Below, piece by piece: positions 1 through 10,382 of a DNA stretch of 64,000 nt. Positions within the stretch are counted from its first letter, which is position 1, and each line of letters begins with the position of its first letter. The notes beneath the pieces are model-generated. The model made no database searches. It was given only the letters and a program-made list of their open reading frames with translations, and was not told where the DNA came from. This DNA is from Diphasiastrum complanatum (taxonomy: Eukaryota; Streptophyta; Lycopodiopsida; Lycopodiales; Lycopodiaceae), in contig CM055101.1 in NCBI GenBank assembly GCA_029204225.1, positions 34,231,683-34,295,682 of the forward strand. The letters run 5' to 3'. A program made the translations under genes and the position numbers.

Positions 1-1157
1 TTGGCTTCTATTTACAGTAAGTATTCCATTTTTGGTGATATTTGGATGTTTGATCAAGTTCTAGCATGATTTTGCATTGCTTTGTTGATCAAATCTTACT
101 AACCTTTGTTTTGTGAGTTGAACTTGTGGATCAAAAGCATATTTCAGGTCTATTGAAGATCAGAGGCTGAAAAGAAACTATTTTGGATCAGATCATAACA
201 CCTAATCATTTGTGATTGTGAGGCTTGTGCATATTCAATACTAACAATGTTCTTTTCAATCCTATTGTTGACAATCTCCATTCTTGGATGAACACTCTCC
301 TTAAGTGGATGAAACTTCTCCTTAAGTGGATGACAAATGCTCTTTTGAGTGAGTTGTAATTCTCCTAAAGGCTGAGCAAAGCTCCCATTTGGATGAAAGA
401 TCCCCTTTTTTGGGTGAACATATTGTAAGCTCCATTGTGAAGAGCATATTGTAAAGATTGTCATCAATTTTGGCATAATTTTTGGTGTACTTTGTTGAGC
501 ATGTAAGTAACTCTCCTTATGTAATTTGATTGGAGCATTTGCTGGAAGGTGTTAACCATTATGCAAGTGTGTTTTCAGGTTCTTAACAGGTTGAGGAACA
601 TTCTCATGTGAAGTGATCTTAGATCTACATCTAAACACCAAGATTTGACAAGATAGTGAAGCTAGTCTTGTGATTCACTAAGTGTGCTCATTCATTCACC
701 TCTAAATCTTGTATTTATCACTTGCTGGAGTTTATAAACTTTTAGAAGTGTGGTTTACATGTGGTTTTACAGGTTGAATCAATATCTTAGTGTGTTGATC
801 ATATGTTGATCAAGTTTGTTCATTACTAGGTAATCTTGGCATCCTAGTTTTGGGTATTTTCTAAGAATGCAAGTAACTCTTCACACCATAACTTGATTTG
901 GTCACTTGCTGGAAAGTTTGAGAGCTTAAGCAAGAGTGTGTTCAGGTTGGTTTGATTTTGTAATCCATTCTTAGTGTGTGCAAAGTGTTGCATGTGTTTC
1001 AATCTTCCTTTCTATGCTTGGAAACCATCTAGGTTCAAGATAGAAGTGTTTTAGGGTCCTAAATCTTCATAGATCTCTTTATCTATCATTTGTTGAGAGA
1101 AAAGTGAGTGCTAAGTGCTTTAGGACAGAACCTAAAAGTTGAAGAAACATTAGAATC
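1..1157 (+). other. Untranslated leader of gag-only LTR element
   Basis: This stretch precedes the 1,030-aa gag ORF and has no long sense ORF. It does not match the LTR at 4264-4910, so it is read as internal leader and the 5' LTR is expected before the window. It contains degenerate direct repeats. A short unit with CTCCTTAAGTGGATGA occurs twice near 285-345. A longer unit, with AAGTAACTCT followed by TTGCTGGAA and then TTCAGGTT, recurs near 505-600 and 868-955, with a weaker third form near 720-780. The leader assignment is inferred from position. Confidence 0.5.
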
Positions 1158-4100
1158 ATGGCTTCCAATGGTGGGATCATGCTAGAGTCTAGTGAAAGGT
1201 TGAGTTCATCAAACTACTCTACTTGGAAAGTGAGGATGGAGTCCTTACTTGAGTTGAATGAACTCATGGACATAGTTGCAGAAATTGAAGAGAGACCTCT
1301 CACACTTCAAGAGCAACAAAGGTTTGATAAGAAGGCCAAAAGGGCTTTTCATATCATTAAAATGAATGTTACAAATGAACTTCTCAAGGAAGTTGGAAAG
1401 TGTCAAAGTGCAAGTGAGGCATGGAATGCCTTAAAGAAGCTCTTTGAATCAAAGTCCACATCTAGGGTATTGACCCTAAGGAGACAAATATTTTCTAGTA
1501 GGCAAAGAGAGGGTGAAAGTGCTCATGCATTTATCTTGAGAGTTAAGTCCCTAAGTGATGATTTAGCATGCATTGATGAGAACATAAAAGATGGTGAAAT
1601 AGTCCAAGTTATGTTGAATGGTTTGCTAAATGAACATGCTAACCTTGTGCAAAGTTTTGCCATTCAAAGAGTCTTGCCAAGTGTGGTTGACTTGCAAGAA
1701 ATCTTATTGGCTGAAGAACATAGGTTGCAATCAAAGCTTGATGGTGCATCCTTGCAAGGTGGAGGTGAAGAGGCTTTCTTCACAAAAGGCAAATTCAAGG
1801 GCAAAGGTAAAGGCAAAGGGAAATGGTCCAAAGGTGGTAACTTTGATCATGATGATCACTCTTCCTCTTCCTCTTCTACTAAGAACAATAAGTCAAAGTT
1901 CAAGTGCTTTTATTGTGGGATAAAAGGACATTTTGCAAATGAATGCCATAAGAAACAAAATGCTAGATCTAGGTTGAGATCTAATGTACTTCTTGGAGAT
2001 GATAATTGTTGTGCTAACTTGGCAAGCTTTGGTGAATCTATGGTCAATTTTTTGGATCCATTGGATCTTGAAGATGCACTAGTGTTACCTACTAGTCATA
2101 TGGAGTCATGTGGAGCTAAATTAGCATCATGTTTGTACTCTTCTACTCATGGACTTCCAAGGCTTGGTGGTTCTTCAATGGTGCTAGATGGCAAGTGCAA
2201 AAATGGAAAAGGTAAGGAAGGAGCTAACTTCATCAATGGAGTTGATGAAGATTCTTCTTTGGAAGTGATTGTTGCTAATGACTTGTTTGTTCATATGGAA
2301 AAAGATGGAGATGCTAAGTGTCATTCTTTGCAAGAAGATGGTTGTTCTTCTAATTCTTTTCATATTGATGTATGTAATCATGTGGGAAAAGATGATGGTG
2401 CTTTGAGCATGCTTGAAGGAAATGGTTCTTTTACATCTTTTTGTGATAAAGTCATTTGTGCAACAAGTGGTGTCACATTTCTTCATAAAAAGAGTAGATC
2501 AAAGGTTTCTATCATGAGACTTGGTGAGGGAGATCACAAGTCAAAAGGAAGAGAAGTATGTGAAGTGTTCAAAGTAGGATGTACTTTGAATGATGTTTTT
2601 ATGAACGATAGTGAGGAAGAATCATTATCATATGACTCATTACCTAAATCATTGAGTAGAAGTTCATGTTTGAAAAGAGAGAGTACTTCAATCACTCTTA
2701 TGTTGAAGGTACTAAGGATTCTTTTCTTGGCTTCTAATATTCAAGAGTCTTCTACTTCTTATGGTGCAACTATCAAGAGGGAGGTTTCTAACTTTTGTGG
2801 TGCTAGCATTAAGAGGGAGTCTTGTGAAGGAAAGGGCAATGGAAGAGTGGTTCTTGGGAAGATCCAAAGCATGGATCTAACATCTCTTCATCAACTCAAA
2901 GCATTCTATGATTGTGGTGGATTGTTCATTCATGGTCAAGATGGCAAAAGGTTGGTTGAAGAAGACTACATGGAGCAACTCAAGTGGCAACTTCTTCAAG
3001 GCAAGGGAGATATCATTGGTGAGCTTATTGAGGTTTGTTATGAACTCAAGAGGGCTGTTTTGATTAGGTTTGATACTCATCTTCACCTACTCTACTTCAT
3101 GTTAAATGGAAATGTTGGAATCTATCTTTTGGTTTATGATGGTGGCATTGTTTTCACTAACTATAGTGAAGGGTCAAATTTGAGCATTGATGAGATCTTG
3201 TGGGATCTTAATCATGTGTTTGAGAGGGAGTATCTTCAGAGTTTCAGATCTGAAGATGTTCACATATGCAAGATCTTTGATGTCTTATTGGAAGATCAAG
3301 AGGTTGATCTTGGATTGCTTCATCAACACCAAGAGACAAGTGGCAATTCGAAGCTAGTGAAAAGCATCAAAGAAGAGACAAATGGTCAAGGCATTTTGGA
3401 TCTGTTTTTACAGGTTCTTGAAGGTTCAAGTAAGGTCTTTGGAGCTGCAAGGAAGTGTCTTCTTACTCTACCTCACTTGCCTAATCTCATGTATGAACAT
3501 TGTTATGTCAATGTGTTGAAATTGTCAAATTTCAATAAAACTAGTTCCATAGTTTTGCATCCTTTGGATCTTGGAGATGGAATAGTTATCATTGCTGGTT
3601 TGTATGATCAAGTACATGAATTCATTCAGATCTTGAAAGGTATTGAAGTGGTCAATATGTTTTCTTTTGAACAAAGTTCAAGATCTAGTATTCTAGTGTT
3701 GGCAAATTGGCAACTTGTTGACATTGTAGGATCAAGCGTTGTGTGCAAATCTTGTGGAGGTACTTCAAGTATTTCAAGTTCAGGTTTTGGTCATTCAAAT
3801 GGAGTAGGGAACACATCTTTTTGGCATTCATTCACTCAAAGGCTTTCATGGATTGAAGATCTACAAAGGCAAGGTGGTGATGGAAGTTCATTCATGGAGA
3901 TACATGTTGCATTCACTATATGTATAGTGAAATGTGGAGGAGGCATGCAAACACTTGTTGATCACTTTCATTTACAACTTGTTTGCTGCTATTTTACAGA
4001 GAAACCAGAGATGGATACATGGAGGAATTCATTAATTGAGATTCTATGTTCTTTTACATGTACCATTTTTATGATTCTATGTAAAATTGATGTAAGAAAT

Positions 4101-4250
4101 AGTGAAGCATCCTATATGGACACTATTATCTATATCAATTATGTTGTGTCCTATTTTGTACATATTAGGATCCTTGAGAAGAGATCTATTCTGATGATGG
4201 AGATCATTCTTAAGTTGGAACAAAGTAGTGTTGTAAAACTAGCAAGTTAA
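1158..4250 (+). CDS. Gag-only retrotransposon protein, 1,030 aa, with long unknown C-terminal region
   Basis: Uninterrupted ORF. Residues about 10-200 form a copia-type gag (UBN2/retrotran_gag) domain: YSTWKVRMESLLE near the start, then the typical EAWNALKKLFES and SRVLTLRRQIF segments. A Lys/Gly-rich basic linker follows. At about 250-263 there is a CCHC zinc knuckle, CX2CX4HX4C (CFYCGIKGHFANEC). Such proteins form virus-like particles and bind element RNA. The remaining roughly 765 residues contain no protease DSG/DTG, no integrase HHCC or DDE, and no RT YVDD that I can see. The ORF ends next to the PPT and 3' LTR, so nothing is encoded after it. It is therefore a non-autonomous gag-bearing LTR element whose C-terminal part I do not recognise. 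ATG 1158 was chosen because the gag homology begins about ten codons later. A decayed relative of the gag lies at 57287-57820. Confidence 0.8.
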   Translation: MASNGGIMLESSERLSSSNYSTWKVRMESLLELNELMDIVAEIEERPLTLQEQQRFDKKAKRAFHIIKMNVTNELLKEVGKCQSASEAWNALKKLFESKSTSRVLTLRRQIFSSRQREGESAHAFILRVKSLSDDLACIDENIKDGEIVQVMLNGLLNEHANLVQSFAIQRVLPSVVDLQEILLAEEHRLQSKLDGASLQGGGEEAFFTKGKFKGKGKGKGKWSKGGNFDHDDHSSSSSSTKNNKSKFKCFYCGIKGHFANECHKKQNARSRLRSNVLLGDDNCCANLASFGESMVNFLDPLDLEDALVLPTSHMESCGAKLASCLYSSTHGLPRLGGSSMVLDGKCKNGKGKEGANFINGVDEDSSLEVIVANDLFVHMEKDGDAKCHSLQEDGCSSNSFHIDVCNHVGKDDGALSMLEGNGSFTSFCDKVICATSGVTFLHKKSRSKVSIMRLGEGDHKSKGREVCEVFKVGCTLNDVFMNDSEEESLSYDSLPKSLSRSSCLKRESTSITLMLKVLRILFLASNIQESSTSYGATIKREVSNFCGASIKRESCEGKGNGRVVLGKIQSMDLTSLHQLKAFYDCGGLFIHGQDGKRLVEEDYMEQLKWQLLQGKGDIIGELIEVCYELKRAVLIRFDTHLHLLYFMLNGNVGIYLLVYDGGIVFTNYSEGSNLSIDEILWDLNHVFEREYLQSFRSEDVHICKIFDVLLEDQEVDLGLLHQHQETSGNSKLVKSIKEETNGQGILDLFLQVLEGSSKVFGAARKCLLTLPHLPNLMYEHCYVNVLKLSNFNKTSSIVLHPLDLGDGIVIIAGLYDQVHEFIQILKGIEVVNMFSFEQSSRSSILVLANWQLVDIVGSSVVCKSCGGTSSISSSGFGHSNGVGNTSFWHSFTQRLSWIEDLQRQGGDGSSFMEIHVAFTICIVKCGGGMQTLVDHFHLQLVCCYFTEKPEMDTWRNSLIEILCSFTCTIFMILCKIDVRNSEASYMDTIIYINYVVSYFVHIRILEKRSILMMEIILKLEQSSVVKLAS

Positions 4251-4253
4251 GTT

Positions 4254-4263
4254 GAAGAGGGAG
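4254..4263 (+). other. Polypurine tract
   Basis: GAAGAGGGAG lies immediately before the TGTG start of the LTR and four bases after the gag stop. This is the expected plus-strand primer of an LTR element. The call rests on sequence and position. Confidence 0.7.
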
Positions 4264-4910
4264 TGTGAAAATTGTCAACATTTCCTTGTCTAGTTTTAGG
4301 CCAAAATTGCTAAAAATGGCACATAGTTTAGGATCTGACTTTTCACACATGTGAAACAGGTCTAGATATTTTTAGTAAGTGTATTTTTTCAGTATGAAGA
4401 AGTGTCAAACTTCAAGACCTTCGAAATGAGTCCATTTTCATGTATTTTGGACATATATGCCAATTTTACCTATATAGGGCATATTTTAGGTAAGGAGGGT
4501 CTAGAGAGAGGAGAGAGAGTCATCTCTCTCAGCTATATATAGCAGGTAGGCCGTGGAGAAACAGGTTGGAGCAGATCCATTGTATTCATTTGCTTAATGA
4601 GAGATTTTTCTATTGGGTTCTCCTTCCATTGTTGGCATTGTGTAGTGATTGAGTTCAAGCTTTGTGTGTATGATCTTAGGTGCTTTCCAAAAGTGGTAGG
4701 CTGATGTATTATGGACTGTATAATGCTATTTTGGGCCGCACTTGATGTTTATGGAAGTTTCCATTTGTGATAAATGCTTTTTGATCAAGTTCTTTGCATT
4801 CTAGGTAGCATAGAATGTGTTGCCAATTCCTAGCTTATGTAGTTTGGAGTGCAAGCATTCAAGCCAATGATCTTGGAGTTTAGATCCACTTAGGATCTGT
4901 ATTTTTCACA
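4264..4910 (+). repeat. 3' LTR of gag-only element (family A)
   Basis: About 647 bp, running from TGTGAAAA to TTTTTCACA, so the termini are short inverted repeats in TG...CA form. It follows a PPT. A TATA-like stretch (GCTATATATAGC) lies about 4530-4545 and would drive transcription if a full copy exists. The right edge abuts minus-strand copia gag, which shows the insertion site. A related LTR lies at 56713-57220. Confidence 0.75.
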
Positions 4911-5810
4911 CTGCTCTCCAACCTTGGTCATGAAGACTGCTTCATCTTCCTCTTGTTCCTGGATCAAAGCACTGCTTGTAACAACATTGGCTTGTTGTAG
5001 AAACTGCTTCTTCTTCTCATTGTTGTACTTCAAAGTTCGACAGTCCTTGATAAGATGGCCAATCCTCTTACAGTTTTTCAGAATAGTTTCTGCATTGGCT
5101 AGAATGTTGAAGATCCTAAAGTTGATGGTGTGTTTGATACAGGCTGCTGCATGTTGCTCCTCTTGTTAGTGTCTAAATGTCTGATTTTTCTTTGTGTACA
5201 AAGCTTGTGGATCCGATCCCGAGCTGGAGGAGGAAGCATTCCTTCTGATCTCCTCTTGTAGTAGCATTAAGATGACTCTTGATAGAGTGAGATGTTGCTG
5301 GGTCGAAATAGCCATTACCCAAGTTTCATAGGCATTTAGGGAGACTCGATAATAGAGTCATTACTACATTAAAATCTTCAGTGATTGAGCCGGTTGCAGT
5401 CATCCGCTCCAAAAGGTTCTTGAAAGCGTTGAGATGGCTTGAAACACTATCTGCATCAGACATTCTAAGACTGAAGAATTGCTTCCTCAAATGGAGTTGG
5501 AAAGTGGCATCTCTGATGTCGTAGAGAGTTGCTAGGATGTCCCATGCATCCTTAGCGGTCTGCATAGCACGTATGGAGCTAATCTGAGAGTCTTTGATAT
5601 TGAGAGTGATCAAGGCAAATGCCTTGCCATCCCTCTGTCTCCATTTGGTGATGTTGGCTGCATCAACCTCTAGTTTGACCTCAGTTCCATCAACGATGTC
5701 CCACAGTTTTTTGGCAAGTAGAACTACTTTCATCTTGAGCTTCTAGAGATGGTAGTTCTCTCCATCGAGTTTGTCGATCACAGATGAACTAGAAGACAGT
5801 GTAGAGAGCT
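4911..5810 (-). pseudogene. Copia gag, interrupted (family B)
   Basis: Reading leftwards from about 5810: the gag start region, a conserved YHL-stop-KLKM where Trp is expected (stop at 5744-5746), then an open stretch 5733-5326 with LWDIVDGTEVK, KAFALITLNI, AWDILATLYDI and FFSLRMSDADSV. This is the UBN2-type copia gag pattern. Past 5326, in shifted frame, comes a TLSRVILMLLQEE motif and a degraded zinc knuckle (NCKRIGHLIKDC, first Cys lost) ending in MTKVGEQ at about 4911, exactly where LTR 4264-4910 begins. It is closely similar to the gag at 11589. Broken by a stop and a frameshift; it encodes no working protein. Confidence 0.75.
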
Positions 5811-6011
5811 AGATTGTTGGTAGAAACAACGATATCAGAATACTATTGGCTGCGCACTTGCTAAGATGATATCTTGGTAGAAACAAGACTAATAACCTGC
5901 AATAGAAGTATAGATTACTGAACCACCCGCTCTGTTACCATGTAGGAAATCGGTGGAATACTATGGTATCAAATTAGTAGAACTCTGATTATAACAGAAG
6001 CTCTGATACCA

Positions 6012-6210
6012 TGCCGAAAATGTAGAGGATCAGAGAACTCATTGACTGATACCGAATCAAGGGAGCTCTAGTAGAAACAAATGCTCTGATATCGGATCGA
6101 TAATGGTAGTATAGTAGTGAAAGTGGAGAAATGGATGGTGTAGGATCGGAGGTACAACAATTACCAGCAAAACCTCTATTTCCCAGAAGATCATCAAGAA
6201 CTAATAGACC
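6012..6210 (-). repeat. 3' end of a 5' LTR, minus strand, with adjacent primer site
   Basis: On the minus strand the LTR end (…CGGCA) is followed by the primer-binding site TGGTATCAGAGC (complement of 6000-6011), which pairs with the 3' end of initiator-Met tRNA. The LTR segment is closely similar to the plus-strand LTR end at about 16980-17138, including CGATCCTACACCATCC. It belongs with the gag fragment at 4911-5810. The upstream part of the LTR is lost where the plus-strand fragment at 6211 begins. Confidence 0.65.
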
Positions 6211-7024
6211 ACGTATTAGGTATATCAATGAGTTTGCAGCCTACCTTGTTCAGGAGTTGACGATTATCAAAGAGGCACTTAGTTAGCCCGATTCCGATCT
6301 TTGGAAAAAAAAACTATGGATAAAGAGTATTCATCTCTTACCAAGAACCAGACATGGACGATTGTCAAATTACCTGCTAGCAAAAACGTACCAGACCAGA
6401 CATAGCTTTTGCAGTCAGCTCCCCAGGTCAGTTTATGACTAACCCACATTGGAAGGCTCTTATCAGAGTCATGAGATATCTTCGAGCTACTATGGACTTT
6501 TGCATTTGTTATGGAACAGTCGACAACGACAATCTCAATTTACTCAGTGGTTACACAGATGCAAGTTGGGCAGGAGATGTAGACACCCGTAAATCCACTT
6601 TTGGATTTACATTCTTCCTCAACAATGGTCCTATTTTCTGGAACAATCGCAAAAAATCTTTGATAGCTCTATCTTTTACAGAATCAGAGTATATCACAGC
6701 CTCACAAGCTACAAAGGAAACATATGGTTGAGAAACTTACTTTCCGATATCAATCTAAATCAATATGCTCTGACATTCTTATTTTGTGATAATGAAAGTG
6801 CCATTGCCTTGTCAGCCAACCCTAGATTTCACTCTAGATGCAAGCACATTGAATCAAGTATCACTATGCTAGAAGCAAAGTTCTCAACAAAGAGGTCAAA
6901 TTGTAGTACTTTCGAACACAAGGTATGACAACATATATTTTTACCAAAGCATTAAGCTTGGATGCACACAGAAAGTTCTATACAAAACCAAGTTTTAAAG
7001 GTCAAGGCATTCATGGATTTAGAT
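6211..7024 (+). pseudogene. Copia pol fragment: start of RT joined to RNase H
   Basis: Starts within RYINEFAAYLVQE, the region just before copia RT, then SDLWK and EYSSLTKNQTWTIVK in shifting frames. It then jumps at about 6395 to the end of RT and RNase H: NPHWKALIRVMRYLRATMD, GYTDASWAGDVDTRKST and SESEYITASQATKE-like text, and DNESAIALSANPRFHS. The catalytic RT core, including YVDD, is missing, so an internal deletion of roughly 1 kb is inferred. A frame break sits at about 6728. It ends just before a PPT and LTR, so it is the 3' end of a once complete element. Confidence 0.8.
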
Positions 7025-7025
7025 T

Positions 7026-8040
7026 AAGGAGGAGTGTTGGATTATTCTCCTACTAATCGACTAATCGATATTTTAATCTTCGTCCAACTTTTATCCAGAC
7101 CTGCAAATTTCTTTGTGTTTTTACACAGTCTGCAAAATACTCGAAAACGGCTCACAATGTCAGCAATTTCAGAAATTTCGTATTTTGGGATTTTCTCACA
7201 CTTCAGATTTTTCGCAAAATGTCAGATGCCTCAAATGCTAAGAAAATAATGTTGGCGAAGACCTTTGCAATATTCGCATTTTTCGCATAATAGTTTAGGT
7301 TCATTCTTGCAAGGTTAGAGTTACGTTCAAATTTGCAGACATAGTGTTTACGACCAAAGCCACTAACTTGCATTTATTTATCAGCAAGTAGTTTCTAAAA
7401 AGTCCTAACTGGATGGATGCCAACACATCACAGCCAATTGGATGATGCATTTGACGACCTAATTGCTTAGTATATATAGATGTTCATATTCCTACATCTT
7501 AAGCATAAGATCAATCCGCAAGTATTGAATAATTAGCATTCTCTCTCTCAAGCCTTCAAGCTTGGACACTCTTCAGCATTGTAGCTCACTTCTTTAGAGT
7601 TGATTAGACATTGCTATTGCGCTTACTGCTTATCAGTAGTTGTGCTTAATTCAGACTTATATTTAGTCGCTCAGAGATAACTTAGAGTACGCAGCTCCGA
7701 TCCGCAACTTGTTGTACTCATTTACCTCTATTTCATTTTCATACTAAATCAATACTATCATCTTATTGCATTCAAGTTTGTATCATAATGTATGCATTTC
7801 TGTAGTTCTTCACAATTAATTATTTGTCTGATAATTCAATGCTTAATGTCTAGCTACGTAACTATAGTACTAATGATTCCAAAGCTAGTTACTATATTGT
7901 TTTGTTCGAAATTAATAGGCGTAGTCATGCATAAAGAAAGAGAAAAATAGTCTATTCTATTGTGCACGATAAGTTTTAATTCTTGTCGTTTGAAGTCTTT
8001 TTATTCGAATTCTATTCGACCTATCTTTTTACACCTCTTT
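7026..8040 (+). repeat. 3' LTR (and PPT) of the copia fragment
   Basis: A PPT, AAGGAGGAG, at 7026-7034 is followed by the LTR from 7035 (TGTTGGATTATTC). The start matches the LTRs at 10383, 15509 and 55091 (TGTTGGATT). Near the far end, ATAGGCGTAGTCATGC and TTGTGCACGA align with the corresponding part of the LTR at 10383-11432. That gives a length of about 1 kb. The right edge is approximate because the homology fades around 8040. Confidence 0.65.
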
Positions 8041-8059
8041 TTAATAGATGACACCGAAG

Positions 8060-8420
8060 AAATGGCTGCAACCATTGGCAAAGAGCTACAAGAATGGAGA
8101 GAAAAAGAACGACAAGACAGTAGCCGTATTGTCATCAACTAAGTGGGATGCATTACTTACCAAGTTCCAAACCGTAAATCACGCAGCCAAATAGTGCTTC
8201 TCAAATACCAGCTAATAAACCTACGATGGGATGGCAAAGACCTCACATCTTTTATCAGAAAGATGAAGGGTTTGTTCCTTTTGTTACACAATGCCGGAAC
8301 AGACAATGTCATATCAATAGAAAAGCAGCTCACCTATTTGCTACGAGATTGACCAAGATCCTTCTAGACAACCCGAATGTTGCCACGTTTTCAAGCAGAT
8401 TCAATCGTTAGAGGTCTAAA
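8060..8420 (+). pseudogene. Copia gag scrap
   Basis: Translation gives KELQEWREKER, then in a shifted frame NLRWDGKDLTSFIRKMKGLF and LLHNAGTDNVISIEKQLTYLL, the central part of a UBN2-type gag. It is a different sub-lineage from the gags at 4911 and 11589. Stops and frame changes on both sides show it is a decayed fragment. No zinc knuckle or pol region follows it. Confidence 0.45.
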
Positions 8421-9239
8421 AAATGTGTCGACAGATCAACACCTGCTCAATGGCCAACAAAGGGCTATGATACTTCTGCAATCTATGAGCTTCATAGTCT
8501 GGTAGCAACGCTTGTTTCTTTGCAAAGAACATGGTTTGTGTTTCTGATATTCTCTCTCAACTGGTTTTAGCAGTGATCAATTTGCCCATACTTTTTGCTC
8601 TCATTGGTGATTAACTGTATACACTTCCTTTCATTAGCACGATGAAGCAACTTGAATAACTCGGATCAACGATGATGGTCTTGCTAGCAGCTGTGATATC
8701 AGTGATGGTTATACACTCTTCTCAGGAATTCATGTCTTCATAAAATCTTATAGTGAATTCCTCCAGTGAAGCTATTTTTGAGTGCTGTCTTGTTAGGCAA
8801 CAATAAGTCCTTCCTTTGGCATACTCCAATTTTCAGCAAGGAAGCTTGTGCATTGATATCTCTCCAAGGTTCACATAGATTTTTGCTCATCAACAGAAAC
8901 AACCTTTGTATATAAATACATTTTGCAGTTTTGGATCTCTATTCTCACAAAGAAAGTTCTACTTAACTCAAGCTTACACTCCACTAATCGGAAGTGATAT
9001 TGATCCTAAACATTCCTCTCATTTTTGTCTCGGACGTCCTCACTCCATTCTTGTAGAGCATTCAACGGCCTTCTTCCTAATCTATTTCACGGCTTTTGCT
9101 TGGCTAATCGTAGTACCTGCCATCAGTTTCTGGTCTATTTAGGTCCTCTTGGCTAATCTCAGTAGATGCCATTCCTCACCCTTCAACTAGGTGTGTAAGT
9201 CATTTCAAGCTATTTTTTTACCTTCAGTTCTGTGAGCAA
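8421..9239. other. No recognisable feature
   Basis: About 0.8 kb with only short ORFs in all frames. Some text may be badly decayed copia sequence downstream of the gag scrap, but nothing can be named. The end grades into the minisatellite through shared phrases such as ACCTCTACACTTCA. Confidence 0.4.
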
Positions 9240-10375
9240 GTACCTCTACACTTCAAAGTTTGTTCTGCGAGTCTTCACATGAGGTGTTGTGCGAGTCATT
9301 TCTGAGTCATTACCTCTACAATTGTCTGTTGTGCAAGTCATTTTTGAGGTGTGCAAGTCATTTTTGTCAAATTCTGTCATTACCTCTACACTTCAAGGTT
9401 TGTTGTGCGAATATTCACACGAGGTGTTGTGAGAGTCATTTTTGAGTCATTACCTCTGCACTTCACGGTTTGTTGTGCGAATTACTCAACCTTCAGTCAA
9501 GTGTGCGAGTCATTTTTTACTTGTTTTTTGCATTGTTCCCTTGTGCAAGTCATTTCTAGCTCTTTTGGAAACCTTTCAAACTTGTGCAAGTCATTTTCGG
9601 GTTTGTGCGAGTCATCATGAGATGTTTTTCACCTCCTGACCTGTACGAGTCATTTTAGCCTATGCGGGTACTGAGCTTCTTATGCGAGTCAATTTAAGCC
9701 TGTGCGGGTACTGAACGTCTTATGCGAGTCATTTTTGCTTGGGAGGGTACCGACCTTTTTGTGCGAGTCATTTTAGCCTGTGCAGGTACTGATCTACTTA
9801 TGCAAGTCATTTTAGCCTGTGCGGGTACTGAGCTTCTTATGCGAGCCATTTTAAGCATGTGCGGATACTGTACGTCTTATGCGAATCATTTTGCCTGGGA
9901 GGGTACCAACCTTTTTGTGTGAGTCATTTTAGCCTGTGCGGGTACTGAGCTTCTTACGCAAGTCATTTTAGCCTGTGTGGGTACTGATCTTCTTACGAGT
10001 CATTTTAGCTTGTGCAGGTATTGAGCTTCTTATGCAAGTCATTTTAGCCTATGCGGGTACTGAGCTTCTTATGCGAGTCATTTAAAGCCTATGCGGGTAC
10101 TGAACGTCTTATGCGAGTCATTTTTGCCTGGGAGAGTACCGACCTTTTTGTGCGAGTCATTTTAGCCTGTGTAGGTACGGAATGTCATATTGGAGTCATT
10201 TTTGCCTATACGGGTACCGACCTTCTTATGCGAGTCATTTTTCGGAGTATACACGCCTGTGCGAGTAGTATGTTCCCTTGCGCGAGTCATTTCTGGTTCT
10301 TTTGGAAATCTTTCAAACCTATGCGAGTCATTTCCAGGTCCGTGTGAGTCATTTTGTTCCCCTGTGCGAAAGGAG
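9240..10375. repeat. Minisatellite with GCGAGTCATTTT core
   Basis: A tandem array of degenerate units. The right part (about 9630-10250) has a unit near 39 bp: TATGCGAGTCATTTT, then AGCCTGTGCGGGTACTG, then A(G/T)CTTCT. Variants use TTGCCTGGGAGGGTACC. The left part (9240-9640) has longer units sharing the core plus GAGTCATTACCTCTACA and GTTTGTTGTGCGA. Because the unit is a multiple of three, short ORFs run through it and give repeated RVIFACAGTDLL-like peptides. These are taken as a by-product. The array stops eight bases before the LTR at 10383. Confidence 0.85.
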
Positions 10376-10382
10376 CAGTGTC

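Noticed and set aside
9630-10250. CRISPR-like regular repeats
   Set aside because: The units are contiguous and degenerate, with no unique spacers, and the context is eukaryotic. It is a minisatellite.
9722-10347. ORFs of 66-98 codons with repeated RVILACAGTDLL-like peptides
   Set aside because: They are by-products of a roughly 39-bp minisatellite unit divisible by three. There is no start context, no domain, and overlapping ORFs occur in other frames.
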